Origin: Gemmataceae bacterium
GTDB taxonomy: Bacteria; Planctomycetota; Planctomycetia; Gemmatales; Gemmataceae
Assembly: GCA_009692005.1 (NCBI GenBank)
Contig: SHZZ01000015.1
Coordinates: 1 to 63,191 of the forward strand
Direction: 5' to 3'
Length of the DNA stretch: 63,191 nt
Position numbers and translations under genes: made by a program. Position 1 is the stretch's first letter. Every line of letters begins with the position of its first letter. Under the pieces are notes generated by a model. The model ran no database searches. It had not been told where the DNA came from and worked only from the letters and a program-made list of their open reading frames with translations. Shown here piece by piece: positions 7,923 through 16,784 of this stretch.

Positions 7923-7971
7923 TGGCAAGAAACCGTATTCAGTGTCCGAAAAAATTGCTTCCTTGCCAATT

Positions 7972-8006
7972 TCCCATTAAGCACCACTTCGTCCCATATG
8001 CCACCA
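7972..8006 (-). promoter_or_regulatory. MraZ operator: four boxes with exact 10-base spacing
   Basis: On the minus strand the boxes TGGTG (8006-8002), TGGGA (7996-7992), TGGTG (7986-7982) and TGGGA (7976-7972) each begin exactly ten bases apart. MraZ is known to bind TGGGN repeats separated by five bases, which is this geometry. The boxes directly follow a predicted promoter and lie about 50 bases before the mraZ start, a position suited to repression. Two of the four have T instead of the third G. Confidence 0.75.
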
Positions 8007-8033
8007 CTATACCCCTTTCTTCCCACCTGGCAA
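8006..8033 (-). promoter_or_regulatory. sigma70-like promoter of mraZ
   Basis: On the minus strand TTGCCA (8033-8028) stands 16 bases before TATAGT (8011-8006). Each hexamer matches five of six consensus positions. The predicted transcription start falls near 7999, inside the MraZ box array. Confidence 0.55.
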
Positions 8034-8276
8034 GAACCTTTTTCCTCTCCAGCCATTTTTTTCCCCAGGCAATATTTGTGGCCCTTGCCAACTCTTCCCA
8101 TTGACGCTCCCAAATGGGTTGCATGTCGGGATCAGAAAGCAGTTCGCCATCCCAAGGATGTGGATTCCTTCCTGCCAAAAGTGGGATCGGCCAACACTTC
8201 CCGGGTTACCCTGGGTAACACCCAATTGGTGCGAGTGGTTGTGGCAAGTGATGGAGACCCGTTCACGGGAAAAAGG

Positions 8277-9119
8277 CTAGCCCTTGCGCGGCAGGTAATA
8301 AACGGGAATGCCCTGATTTATATTTGGCTTTGGCGAGAGGGAATAATTCGCAGCCCATTTGCTGGCGGGGTGCCCGCGCATCGAATTGGGGTCCTGGGTT
8401 GCCTTTTCCACTTCTTTGACGAACTTGGACATCATTACCGCGGCCAGGACCATGATCAGGATCCAATTCAAGGCCCAGTTGATAAAAACCAGGATGCGAG
8501 TTTCCCAGGGATCAAGACGGAAAAAGACCATGACTCCGAATAACCAGGCAAAGAAGGAGATCATCCCGCCGAAAGTAATCAGCAACACCAGGTTGACAAA
8601 GAGACAAAGGAAAAAGGCTTTGACCAGCGCCACATGGAATTCCCCGATATCCAGTTCTCCGAATACCAGGCTGCTGAGTAACACGGCGGCGAAAAAGATC
8701 ACCATGCTGATAGGCAGCATGATCATCAATTGCGTGGCGTAAAAACGGACCAGACCACTCGATTCTGGATTCATTAATATTCGGGCCAAAACGGCCACGA
8801 CCACGACAATCCCCACTCCGCCGTACAGCCACCAAGCCCAGGCATATTCATTTACAGGTTCTGGTTCGGACGAGTTGCTTCTGACCCTTTTCTTTTTTCT
8901 TTTTTTGCTTTTGGGCGGCTCTTCCATACCGGATTCCATCTCCTCTTCCGGCAAAGTTTCCTTGCTGGCGCTCGATCCAAGAGCCGCCTCAGGGGGTTGT
9001 TCCGGACTGGGAATCTGCAAGGGTTTTTTGCAAAAAGGGCACTGGATTTGCTTCCCAATCAGGTTATCCGCCAGCCTCAACTTGGCCGCGCAAGACGGGC
9101 AATCAATAATCAGAGCCAT
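8277..9119 (-). CDS. zinc-ribbon multi-pass membrane protein
   Basis: 280 residues from the ATG at 9119 (MALIIDCPSC). The first 40 residues are a zinc ribbon with CPSC and CPFC knuckles, of the MJ0042/YgiT-like type common at the start of planctomycete membrane proteins. An acidic then lysine-rich linker (KSKKRKKKR) follows, and then about five hydrophobic segments (for example YGGVGIVVVVAVLARIL, LMIMLPISMVIFFAAVLL, FFLCLFVNLVLLITFGGM). The C-terminal tail is polar. No transporter or enzyme family is recognised. The gene stands alone between the mraZ promoter region and the sugar isomerase operon. Confidence 0.7.
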   Translation of the reverse strand: MALIIDCPSCAAKLRLADNLIGKQIQCPFCKKPLQIPSPEQPPEAALGSSASKETLPEEEMESGMEEPPKSKKRKKKRVRSNSSEPEPVNEYAWAWWLYGGVGIVVVVAVLARILMNPESSGLVRFYATQLMIMLPISMVIFFAAVLLSSLVFGELDIGEFHVALVKAFFLCLFVNLVLLITFGGMISFFAWLFGVMVFFRLDPWETRILVFINWALNWILIMVLAAVMMSKFVKEVEKATQDPNSMRGHPASKWAANYSLSPKPNINQGIPVYYLPRKG

Positions 9120-9266
9120 GGACACACCCAGGCAAAGCAAAATTCAAAAGACTAAACAAAATTATTATCCTTTATAAAGGGAATGGGGATCAAGATAATT
9201 CGTTACGGTTCACCATGGCCACCCGCCGCCAGCGCACCGGGCTCGGGTGTTTTCTTGTAATTGCTT

Positions 9267-10160
9267 TCACCCCAGCCATTGTCCGACCAGTTTTTTCATC
9301 GTTGCCAGCGGCGCCGTGGGTTCCAGCGGCCCTTCATATTCCAGGGAAATCCAGCCAGGGAACTTGTTCTGCTTCAAAACCTTGTAACAGCGTTCAACAT
9401 CGAAGTCCTTCGGCTTCCCTTGGGCATCAAACCCGTGAAACTTGGCGCTGCACATCCTGCGAGCGTTGCGAAACATGATCTCCAGCCCGGGCCAGCGGTT
9501 CTTGTCTTCCTTGAACAGGCCGAAGTCGGGGCAGGAGCTGATATTCTCCCCCACTGCCTTGATGATTTTCTCCACCAGGACAGGGTCGGCGGAAATGCCA
9601 AAATGGTTTTCAATGATAATCTCCACCCCTTGCTCTTTCCCTAGTTTGGCCAGCCGGCGGTACTGCTCAATGGTGATGTCAAGATTCCAGTCCGGTTTCT
9701 CGGGGGCGCCGGTGTTGACGCGCAGGGAAGGAATGGCCAACTTATTGGCCACGCGGATCAGCTCCACGAAGCGCTGGAAATCCATTTCGCGTTGTCCCGC
9801 GTCGGCGCGGGCCAGGTTGACGCCACGCATATTGTCGCTCAGGTGGATGAATTTCCATCCCTCAACGGCAGCCTTCTTCTTCAATTCTTCCAGGTAAGGC
9901 AATTCCAGGCTGGCCAGGTGAGCGCTGGACAGTTCAAAGTTTCTGATATCAAGATTCTTTGCGGCATGTCCAATGACTTTTTCAAGGGACCAATCCTCAA
10001 GTTTAAATTCAGGCTTGCCATAGCGCGTGTTGGGAAAGTAATTATGAAATGACCAAGTGGAGACGGCGAGTTTAGGCAGGAAGTTCTGCGCCCAGGCGGG
10101 CAAAGCGGCAGCAACCACGGTCGAAGCAATGAATTCCCTGCGGGTGAAGTGCGCGATCAT
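9267..10160 (-). CDS. sugar phosphate isomerase/epimerase-like TIM-barrel protein, Tat-exported
   Basis: 297 residues. The N-terminus carries a twin-arginine signal ([20 protein letters not shown]), so export folded to the periplasm is likely. The rest fits the xylose-isomerase-like TIM barrel (AP endonuclease 2 family): [32 protein letters not shown] around residue 185, and the C-terminal [13 protein letters not shown] and WISLEYEG with conserved metal-ligand-type glutamate and histidine. Family members isomerise or epimerise sugars, inositols or keto-acids. The start overlaps the stop of the old-yellow-enzyme gene by four bases, so the two are translationally coupled. It is the last gene of a four-gene operon. 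Confidence 0.82.
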   Translation of the reverse strand: MIAHFTRREFIASTVVAAALPAWAQNFLPKLAVSTWSFHNYFPNTRYGKPEFKLEDWSLEKVIGHAAKNLDIRNFELSSAHLASLELPYLEELKKKAAVEGWKFIHLSDNMRGVNLARADAGQREMDFQRFVELIRVANKLAIPSLRVNTGAPEKPDWNLDITIEQYRRLAKLGKEQGVEIIIENHFGISADPVLVEKIIKAVGENISSCPDFGLFKEDKNRWPGLEIMFRNARRMCSAKFHGFDAQGKPKDFDVERCYKVLKQNKFPGWISLEYEGPLEPTAPLATMKKLVGQWLG

Positions 10161-11599
10161 TTTTCTTCCTTTCCCTGCTTGATGATTTGTAACAGCCTGG
10201 CTTCTTCCCTGCCTTTATAAAACGGGTCGAGAGGAAAACAACCGGAAATCAGGCCATTGCGCGGCCCGGTGGTGCAATCGCTGAAAGTTCTGCAGATGCG
10301 TTTTCTTTCGAGAGGCTTGCCCGCCAGGGTGTCGGCGGGGAGTTCAGGATAACTAAGAACCATGCGTCCCAAACCGATGGAATCAACCATGCCCTGTTGC
10401 ACAGCGGCCTGCGCCACCAAGGGGAGCCATTCCTGCAAATAGGAGTAGCCGGCGCCAACATAGATCAGTTCCGGCGCCTGTTTTTTTAAAGCAGCGGTGA
10501 AGGCGATTTGCCTGGCGACTCCGGCCAGGGGATCTTCCGGGGGCTGATACCCATCGGAAGGTGGGAAGAGCGCCGGGCGTTGAATATGGGGATTGTAATA
10601 GGGGCTGCCGCACGAAACGCAGACGAGGCGGATCCCCAGGTCGCTTAGAAGGTGTAGAAAAGCAACGGGCTCCTCCAGGGAGGACCCGGTGCCGCTGCCA
10701 TCGCCGCCAAAGGCGAAGGGATAAATTCCATCCTTCCACTCCATGGCCACGCCGCGGCCATCGGGTCCGGGAAGAAAAGGGATCCAATCGAAAGCGCTGA
10801 GGCGCACGCCGATTTGCATTTTGGGAACAGTGGCGCGAATGCCAGCGACGATCTGGCGCAGGAAACGAGTGCGGTTTTCAAACGAGCCGCCGAATTTTCC
10901 GTTACGGGAATGGGCGCTGAGAAACTCGTGCCCCAGGTAGCCGTGGCAGTGTTTAATATCGACAAAATCAAAGCCGGCCCGGCTGGCCAGTTGAGCGGCG
11001 CGAAGAAAATCTTCGATCAAGGTCTCAATTTCGTCATCAGTGAAAATCGCCGAGTCGCCCTCCACCGGGTACCTGCGCTCCAGCGCCGGGTGGCGGTAGA
11101 GAATCCGCGGCTCCAGGCGCTTCTTATCGTTGGGCCGGGCAAACCTGCCGGAGTGGGTCAGTTGCAACCCGATCAGGAGGTCATCGGTCCGGCCAAAACT
11201 TGCCGCGTGATATTTCACCAGCTCTTCCCGGAGTGAAGCGAAGTCGGCCAGGAATTTCTCTTGGATCACCAGTTGATTCGGATTGGCCCGTCCATCGGGG
11301 CGGACAGCAACGGCTTCGCCTCCCCAGATTAGTTTGGCTCCTGACTGGCCGAAGCGCTGCCAGCGGCGGCGGACCAAGTCATTTGGCCTGCCCTCGGGGC
11401 TTGCGTCCCAACCCTCCATGGGCAAGATGGCGAAACGGTTGCCTACTTGCCTTCCATGCACCTCAAAGGGTTGCCCCAGGGGTGCGCCAGGCCCGGTGAT
11501 CAAGGCATCATCCAGGGGAATCTCGGCGTTCACCGATTGCAGGTAGGAACAAAACTCTTCCCGAGTTTTTAAGCTGGAAACCCTGCGGTAGGCGCTCAC
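10157..11599 (-). CDS. NADH:flavin oxidoreductase, old yellow enzyme family
   Basis: 480 residues. An FMN-binding TIM barrel of the old-yellow-enzyme/2,4-dienoyl-CoA-reductase type. Visible family blocks are [14 protein letters not shown] near residue 52, [15 protein letters not shown] near 142, [17 protein letters not shown] near 215 and [11 protein letters not shown]. The HCHGYL segment holds the substrate-binding pair. The barrel is preceded by about 50 extra residues. The C-terminus has CRTFSDC and a later CFPLD, reminiscent of the iron-sulfur cysteines of dienoyl-CoA reductases but with altered spacing. There is no C-terminal FAD/NAD domain. It overlaps both neighbours by four bases. It probably reduces an activated double bond in an unknown catabolic pathway. 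Confidence 0.85.
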   Translation of the reverse strand: MSAYRRVSSLKTREEFCSYLQSVNAEIPLDDALITGPGAPLGQPFEVHGRQVGNRFAILPMEGWDASPEGRPNDLVRRRWQRFGQSGAKLIWGGEAVAVRPDGRANPNQLVIQEKFLADFASLREELVKYHAASFGRTDDLLIGLQLTHSGRFARPNDKKRLEPRILYRHPALERRYPVEGDSAIFTDDEIETLIEDFLRAAQLASRAGFDFVDIKHCHGYLGHEFLSAHSRNGKFGGSFENRTRFLRQIVAGIRATVPKMQIGVRLSAFDWIPFLPGPDGRGVAMEWKDGIYPFAFGGDGSGTGSSLEEPVAFLHLLSDLGIRLVCVSCGSPYYNPHIQRPALFPPSDGYQPPEDPLAGVARQIAFTAALKKQAPELIYVGAGYSYLQEWLPLVAQAAVQQGMVDSIGLGRMVLSYPELPADTLAGKPLERKRICRTFSDCTTGPRNGLISGCFPLDPFYKGREEARLLQIIKQGKEEK

Positions 11600-12561
11600 T
11601 GGGGTTTCTCCAACAGGAGTTTTAACCGGTGGGAAATGTCTTCAAATATGGGCTTGTCGGAATCGGGGCGCGCCGGGCTTTGCGGATGTGTGCGATCAGA
11701 TGAGATCAACCCTTGTAGATGTAGAAACTGGGCCGCGCTGTGTTTATAAGCGGGTATTGGCGGGCGGAAGGCCAGAAAACCCAGGTATTGCAGCAGGTCA
11801 TTGAGTTCAAAAAACCGCTGATCGCCTCTTTCCCAATACTTGTCGCGCAGGGCAAACGCCTCCGGCGCGAAGGTGCTCAGCCCCAACAGGTAATCACTGC
11901 CATACATGACCATGTCGATGGCCAGGTCATTGCCCGTTAGCACGAGGAAATCGGGGCGCACCCGGTCGCGCAGCAGAATCCGTTGCCATTCCTGCGCACG
12001 ATCGAGAGAGGAATGCTTGGCGCCCAGGCATTGGGGGATTGCCAGCAACCCTTCATATTGTGGCAAGGAATAAATCGCGCCGAACGGAGCGAACTGTATT
12101 CCCAGTTCAAAGGCAAAAAATCGTGGCGCGTGACGGGCAATTTGGCTGTAACCATCCACCAGTTTCAAGCCTGGCAGTTGCGTGAGCCCGAAGGATTGAA
12201 AGATCACGGGCAGGCCGTTGAATTCATGAATCAGATCGCAAGCGCGGCGGTAGCCATCGAGGTTAAAGGGTTCGCCTGGATTGCTGGAAACGAAAGCGCC
12301 GGCGCAAAAGTCACCTTGGCCCAGGGTTTGTCGGGCCAGCCGCAAGGCCTGGCGGCGCTGGGCATCGTCCAGCAAGTTGCCAAAACCGGTGTCCATGTTG
12401 ATGGCGGGAACTAGGCCGGCGACCTGGGTCCGCCTCACATGCTGGCAAAACCCTTCCCAATCGATTTCTCCGCCTGGAAGGAATGGGAGAAGGATGGCGG
12501 AATAGCCCTGGATTTTCCTCTTGGGCCGCAATAGTTGCAGCGGATCCAGTTTATTTGGCAT
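11596..12561 (-). CDS. dihydrodipicolinate synthase (DapA) family lyase
   Basis: 321 residues with the DapA-type TIM barrel: [20 protein letters not shown] at the start, then [15 protein letters not shown] and [10 protein letters not shown] near residue 183. The lysine of that last motif is in the position of the Schiff-base lysine. The YNxP loop normally holding the catalytic tyrosine is replaced by FAFELG. This argues against true dihydrodipicolinate synthase and for a related aldolase or dehydratase on a keto-acid. It lies 12 bases after the first gene of the operon and overlaps the flavin oxidoreductase gene by four bases. The substrate is unknown. Confidence 0.8.
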   Translation of the reverse strand: MPNKLDPLQLLRPKRKIQGYSAILLPFLPGGEIDWEGFCQHVRRTQVAGLVPAINMDTGFGNLLDDAQRRQALRLARQTLGQGDFCAGAFVSSNPGEPFNLDGYRRACDLIHEFNGLPVIFQSFGLTQLPGLKLVDGYSQIARHAPRFFAFELGIQFAPFGAIYSLPQYEGLLAIPQCLGAKHSSLDRAQEWQRILLRDRVRPDFLVLTGNDLAIDMVMYGSDYLLGLSTFAPEAFALRDKYWERGDQRFFELNDLLQYLGFLAFRPPIPAYKHSAAQFLHLQGLISSDRTHPQSPARPDSDKPIFEDISHRLKLLLEKPQ

Positions 12562-12573
12562 GGTAAACCGCCC

Positions 12574-13146
12574 TTACTCGTACCCCACCGCGGCGCGGTA
12601 ACAATAATCGAAGAGCAACTCCCACTCGCGGAGCTGAATTTTCTGGCACAGGCCGACGGCGGGAATTTTCCCCTCCAGGGCCTGCTCGCACAGTTGAATG
12701 AAGGCGCAGGGTTCCCAGCGGGAATTCTTGAGAAAAGCTGCCCACTCGGGAGGATCGTCGCCGGCGATTTCACGCGCGGCCTCGGCCAGTTCGTCAAAAA
12801 TGGGAAAATTGCCCACGCGACGAAACCAGTAGGCGCTGTTGGAAAAATCGGGTTCGCGGCGATGCATCAATCCATGCCAGTACCTCCCCGCAGTGGAGGT
12901 GATTTCTTGGCTGATGGCGTGAGCTTCTTCGAGGAAGTCGTGGTAAAGCCAAATGCCAGCGCGGCAAGCATCCGCCATGCGCGGGTCGCGAACCGGTTTG
13001 CCGAGGAAGTCCTGGGCATCGGCCAGAGCTGCGAGCAAACCGCGGGTAGAGGGATTGGGCCGCCCTTGGTCCAACGGCGCCAGCCTTCTGGGACGCAACA
13101 ACTCCTCTATTCTTTCGCCATAACGGCCCGGATCAAATCCCGACAT
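12574..13146 (-). CDS. conserved hypothetical protein, first gene of DapA/OYE operon
   Basis: 190 residues starting MSGFDPGRYGERIEELL; the ATG at 13146 has a strong GGAGG site eight bases upstream. The protein is rich in W, H and aromatic residues (GIWLYHDFLEEAHAIS, AGRYWHGLMHRREPDF, NSAYWFRRVGNFPIF) and appears all-helical. This resembles a conserved planctomycete hypothetical family with no assigned function. The HGLMHRREPDFSNS segment is the most motif-like part. It heads the operon and could be a small partner or enzyme in the same pathway, but that is inference from position only. Confidence 0.7.
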   Translation of the reverse strand: MSGFDPGRYGERIEELLRPRRLAPLDQGRPNPSTRGLLAALADAQDFLGKPVRDPRMADACRAGIWLYHDFLEEAHAISQEITSTAGRYWHGLMHRREPDFSNSAYWFRRVGNFPIFDELAEAAREIAGDDPPEWAAFLKNSRWEPCAFIQLCEQALEGKIPAVGLCQKIQLREWELLFDYCYRAAVGYE

Positions 13147-13228
13147 CAATCCTTCCTCCGACTTTTTATCCCGACACTTTTGTTCTATTTGGAATTCCCA
13201 GGGAAAGGGAGGGTGAATCGGCGCGGGG

Positions 13229-13702
13229 TTATTTTTTCAAAAACATTTCCCGCCACGACTCCACCCGCTTGCGGTTGACTCCGAAATCGCTGAACCCCGC
13301 CCGGGAGGCCGAGCGCACCTCGATAACACTCTTTTCTCGGTCGAGGAGGAATTCCACATCGTCAATAAAGCGGAAAAGGAAACTGACGCATTCCGCGCGC
13401 AGGTAGGCGGGACGGCGGTCCACGATGCGGGTCCTGGGTAGCGAGGAAAGCAAGTGATCCAGTTTTTCCAATGCCCTTTCTGGATCTCCTTCAAAGGAAA
13501 ATGGGGCGATGGCATAAACTGGCCGGGTATCTAGAGAACAAACGCAGTTGGACTTGCGGGGGCAGGGAAGGAGGCTTTTGCCTGCCTGCGGCCAATCACC
13601 GCCCTGGCGAGTTAAGAAACTCATCACCATCAAGGCCAAGGCTAACAAGGCAAAAATGCCCAGGATTCCCATTCCGGAAACGACGATTAGGGAAGAGTTC
13701 AT
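13229..13702 (-). CDS. DUF1499 family membrane-anchored protein
   Basis: 157 residues. Residues 4-28 (LIVVSGMGILGIFALLALALMVM) form an N-terminal helix. The DUF1499 domain follows, with LPCPRKSNCVCS, PERALEKL, RAECVSFLFRFIDDVEFLLD and VIEVRSASRAGFSDFGVNRKRVE. The last block is the most conserved signature of the family. DUF1499 proteins have no established function. The start at 13702 (MNSSLIVV) is preferred over upstream codons because the helix begins there. It is separated from the DapA/OYE operon by about 80 bases. Confidence 0.85.
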   Translation of the reverse strand: MNSSLIVVSGMGILGIFALLALALMVMSFLTRQGGDWPQAGKSLLPCPRKSNCVCSLDTRPVYAIAPFSFEGDPERALEKLDHLLSSLPRTRIVDRRPAYLRAECVSFLFRFIDDVEFLLDREKSVIEVRSASRAGFSDFGVNRKRVESWREMFLKK

Positions 13703-13884
13703 GGCGACAAGATTCCCCGGTATAATTGGAGAAAAGGTTCTATACACAACTTACCGGATTTCTCAACCAGGCCAGAGAATTGTGGTTTTCACCGGCCGCA
13801 ATTGCCCTGCGGCGGACCAGATCTGCAGCGCCTCCGTGGCCAGGTCGGCGGTCTCCGGCAAGCCGCTTTGGCGAAACCATGGCG

Positions 13885-14110
13885 GGTCGCCAAAGGAATG
13901 GTTTTAAGCGGCAAGGGCGCGGAATGAGATAGCACAGGCCGCGGGCCGCAGCCCTGGGTAATGCCCAGCCCAAAACCCCGTCCTGTAAGGGCGGGACGCT
14001 GGTCCATGGAAAAAACCGGTCACATGATTGTGGCAATGAATTTCGCCCTTTCAGGGCTTTTGCTTTTTGGGGGAGCCGTGTTCCCAGGGCGTTGACTGGG
14101 CTATCAAATT
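13885..14110. repeat. cluster of intergenic palindromes
   Basis: The gap between the DUF1499 gene and the kinase fragment holds several short palindromes: GCCCTTTCAGGGC, CCCAG with CTGGG around GGGCGTTGA, and GCAGCCCTGGGTAATGCCCAGC. The phrases 'ccctttcagggc' and 'cccagggcgttg...ctgggctatcaaatt' resemble palindromic intergenic repeats I associate with planctomycete genomes. A long minus-strand open frame crosses the area but looks accidental. Confidence 0.5.
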
Positions 14111-14309
14111 CCGCAGCGATGCGGCGGTGCAGGGCTCCCGGGGAGGTAAAAAAGCCGCGCCCGCGCCACTCTCGTACGACCCCAACCAGGGCACCGTCTC
14201 CCCGGACAAAGGCAAACTTACCTTTAATGCCCATGGCCATTACCCAAATCCTATTTCCCTGGACAACCAAGGAGAGACAAAAGAAAAGCCATGGACCGGC
14301 AGGCAAACG

Positions 14310-14399
14310 GAATTTGAATTGGAGCAGGTCCAGCCCAACACGGAAGGGAAAAAGTTTCCCAAGATACCCGGTTACGACATCCTTGGGGAGTTGGGCCGG
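14310..14399 (+). pseudogene. fragment of a serine/threonine protein kinase N-terminus
   Basis: In one plus-strand frame the DNA reads FPKIPGYDILGELGR, the characteristic opening of planctomycete Hanks-type kinases, which normally continues GGMGVVYKA. Here similarity stops exactly after ELGR at 14399. The following sequence belongs to a different gene in another frame. No catalytic loop or DFG motif is present nearby. This is best read as a remnant left by a deletion or recombination joint. Confidence 0.6.
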
Positions 14400-14472
14400 C
14401 GCGCAGGTAGTCACTCAAGTAGGGAAAGTCGTTACCCCGGTAGTGACCACCGGCGGCCAGAACCGGGACGGA

Positions 14473-15531
14473 ATGGCTATCGCCGAGGTGCCCAAGACCG
14501 GCATGACCATGGTGCTGGGTTTCGGCGGTTCCTCGGGAAACCAAGGCGGCTCTGGGGGTTCCAGCAGGGATGGCGGGTCCGGACCTAAACCAATCCCCGA
14601 TTCCCTTTCCTCTTCCACCGGCACGGGCGCCTCTTCCTCCGCATTGGCAGCCAGCTTTAGCTCTTCCTTGCTCAACGCCATCGGCCAAGGAGAATTTTCA
14701 ACCGCTTCCACATCCGCCACGGGAATGCTCCAGGATTTCTTGGCCAACTTGATCGTTGGCGCAGACACTGCCACGGTTGGAATAGATACCCTGGCCCTGG
14801 GGATGGAACTGCAAAAACTCAACGGCAACGATGAAGCCGCCATGGCGCTAGAACCGGGCACGGCGCCTAGCGACCTGGGCGCCCAAAATGCCAGGACCAT
14901 GGCCAACACTGCCAGAATGGTTACTTCCACTTTCTTCCAGGCCAATACTTTTCTGGCCGCATCCGTGCAAACAACCCTGTCGGCCCAGGAGCATCTCCGG
15001 CTAGAAATGGCCAGCCTGATCGACCAGGTCATGCCCGTGGTTGTTCCCAGTGAATTCGAAATCAGCATCGATACTCTGTTGGAAAAGACCGCCAATTCTC
15101 TGAGTGAAGAGGCGAAGCAAGCGTTGGAAAAAACCGGCGCGATTCTCAAGAAGTTTGTCCTTTCTAAGCTGGAAGCCCTGCAAGAGAAAAATCCGCAGGC
15201 GAATCAACCCCAGGATCAGGCGCCTGAGGAAGGGAAAGACTCTTCGCCCCAAGATCTCGATGGGATTTTCGAAGGCGATATTTCTTTCCATCCGGAATTG
15301 CCAGGGCCAATCGACTGCATGCTGGACAGCTTTGCGGGTCTGTCCTCAGCAACTCAGGCGCCCAGACCGGAAGCCGACGAAGCGCCAATCGCCGTCACTC
15401 AGGAAAAAGAGGAATTCCTGCAAGCCGCTGCTGCAGCCACGGGCCTCCTTCTGGCGCCTTCACTCCTGGCCCCAATTCACTCAGGAAAAGACAGCCCGCG
15501 GAATAATCCCAAGAGGAAAAAGAAAAACTAA
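14473..15531 (+). CDS. hypothetical serine/alanine-rich protein, start uncertain
   Basis: 352 residues from the ATG at 14473 (MAIAEVPKTG). The frame is open further upstream, but the sequence before about 14400 belongs to the kinase fragment and repeat region. The N-terminal part is glycine and serine-rich (GFGGSSGNQGGSGGSS). The middle is helical with conserved-looking stretches (MLQDFLANLIVGADTATVGIDT near residue 80). The C-terminus is acidic, then has an alanine/leucine hydrophobic stretch (AAAAATGLLLAPSLLAP) and ends in a basic KRKKK tail. That pattern suggests a C-terminal membrane anchor, but no family is recognised. The missing natural start and the junction at 14400 suggest the gene may be 5'-truncated. 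Confidence 0.5.
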   Translation: MAIAEVPKTGMTMVLGFGGSSGNQGGSGGSSRDGGSGPKPIPDSLSSSTGTGASSSALAASFSSSLLNAIGQGEFSTASTSATGMLQDFLANLIVGADTATVGIDTLALGMELQKLNGNDEAAMALEPGTAPSDLGAQNARTMANTARMVTSTFFQANTFLAASVQTTLSAQEHLRLEMASLIDQVMPVVVPSEFEISIDTLLEKTANSLSEEAKQALEKTGAILKKFVLSKLEALQEKNPQANQPQDQAPEEGKDSSPQDLDGIFEGDISFHPELPGPIDCMLDSFAGLSSATQAPRPEADEAPIAVTQEKEEFLQAAAAATGLLLAPSLLAPIHSGKDSPRNNPKRKKKN

Positions 15532-15602
15532 TCCCTTTCCCCTGTCTCCTCTTTACCCCCGTGATAGGATATCTACCTTGCCTGCAAGGACCGGGGGTTT
15601 TT

Positions 15603-16784
15603 ATGTCTTCCTTTTTGATCTTCCTGGCGCTTTTACCCCCTTTTCAACCAGCCCCTGCCACAGAGGTCCCCCCCACGATTCTTGTGGGCGGCGCACTGAT
15701 AGAACATGAGCAAGTGGATGGATATTGGGAAACGGAAATCACCCGGCGACTCCCTGGCCAGCCGCTTCGTTTCCGCAATTTGGGCTGGAGCGGCGACACC
15801 GTGTTCGGCCACTCCCGCGCCGTGTTCGGCTCCACCAATGATGGCTACCGCAAGCTCGTCGAGCAAATTCAGAAACTGAATCCGGGTAAGACCCTTTTCG
15901 CCTACGGGATGAACGAATCGTTCGATGGCCCGCTTGGGCTTGAACCTTTTTCCAAAGGCTATGAAAAGCTGCTGCAGGACGCGCGCTTGAGTGGGAGCAG
16001 TGTTTTATTCCTGACGCCTAACCGGCAGGAAACTCTTCCCCCGCCGCTCCCCGATGCCAGCGCCCGCAATCTGCAATTGGCCCCGTATTGCCAGGCCATC
16101 CGGCAAATTGCCGCCAAAAATAATTCCCACCTCATCGATCTCTTTGAAATCACTGCGGGTTTGACAAGTTCAGCGTCTGCCCCAGCGCGACTGACAAGCA
16201 ACGGGATCCATTTCAGCAACGCCGGCTATTACCTGACCTCGGCAGCCATCGCTGAGAGTTTTAACAAAGAAACACCTTGGAAACTTACCCTCGACTACCC
16301 CACGGGAAAATCGCAATCCCAGGGCAACACGGTTGCCTGGAATAAAGCATCCCCCGGGGCTTGGAAAGTGACGGACACCATGCTGCCGCGGTCCCGCCCG
16401 CCAGTGGGTTGCCCCGCGACCCCGTGGCAGCGAAGCGTGCAAATTGCTGGACTGCTCCCGGGAACTTTTTCCTTGTCGATTGACGGCGTGGAGGTTGCCC
16501 GGGGCATCCACTCCGCCTGGGCCAAAGGGATCCCCCTTGCCAAAAGCCCCGATTACGATCAGGTGGACCTTTTGCGAAAGTCCATCCGGGAAAAAAATCA
16601 GCAGTTCTTCCACCGTTGGAGACCGCAGAACGAAACTTATTTGTTTGGTTTCCGCAAACACGAGCAGGGGCAAAACGCCAAGGAAATCCCACAGTTTGAT
16701 CCCCTGGTGGCATCGCTGGAAAAGGAAATTCAAAAGTTAAGCAAGACGGTGGACCGGGTCTACAAAATTTCGGAGGTTCGCTGA
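15603..16784 (+). CDS. secreted SGNH/GDSL-type hydrolase
   Basis: 393 residues from the ATG at 15603 with a GGGGG-rich site. Residues 1-19 form a signal peptide (SSFLIFLALLPPF). The SGNH layout is recognisable. Planctomycete members of this subgroup have a divergent first block (RFRNLGWSGDTVFG near residue 60), then YGMNESFDG near 105 for the asparagine block, and DLFEITAG and SNGIHFSNAGY near 200 for the catalytic Asp/His block. Enzymes of this type remove acyl groups from carbohydrates. Its stop codon overlaps the start of the following PVC haem-binding gene (TGATG), so both are coupled. This pairing is typical of planctomycete gene clusters for sulfated or acetylated glycans, but the substrate is not known. 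Confidence 0.8.
   Translation: MSSFLIFLALLPPFQPAPATEVPPTILVGGALIEHEQVDGYWETEITRRLPGQPLRFRNLGWSGDTVFGHSRAVFGSTNDGYRKLVEQIQKLNPGKTLFAYGMNESFDGPLGLEPFSKGYEKLLQDARLSGSSVLFLTPNRQETLPPPLPDASARNLQLAPYCQAIRQIAAKNNSHLIDLFEITAGLTSSASAPARLTSNGIHFSNAGYYLTSAAIAESFNKETPWKLTLDYPTGKSQSQGNTVAWNKASPGAWKVTDTMLPRSRPPVGCPATPWQRSVQIAGLLPGTFSLSIDGVEVARGIHSAWAKGIPLAKSPDYDQVDLLRKSIREKNQQFFHRWRPQNETYLFGFRKHEQGQNAKEIPQFDPLVASLEKEIQKLSKTVDRVYKISEVR

Noticed and set aside
11596-12561. DapA-like gene as the lysine-biosynthesis dihydrodipicolinate synthase
   Set aside because: The catalytic tyrosine block is missing and the operon partners are unrelated to lysine synthesis.
13740-14414. Minus-strand open frame of 224 codons
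   Set aside because: It runs through palindromic intergenic repeats, has no ribosome site, and its translation has no domain-like pattern; the opposite strand carries the kinase fragment.
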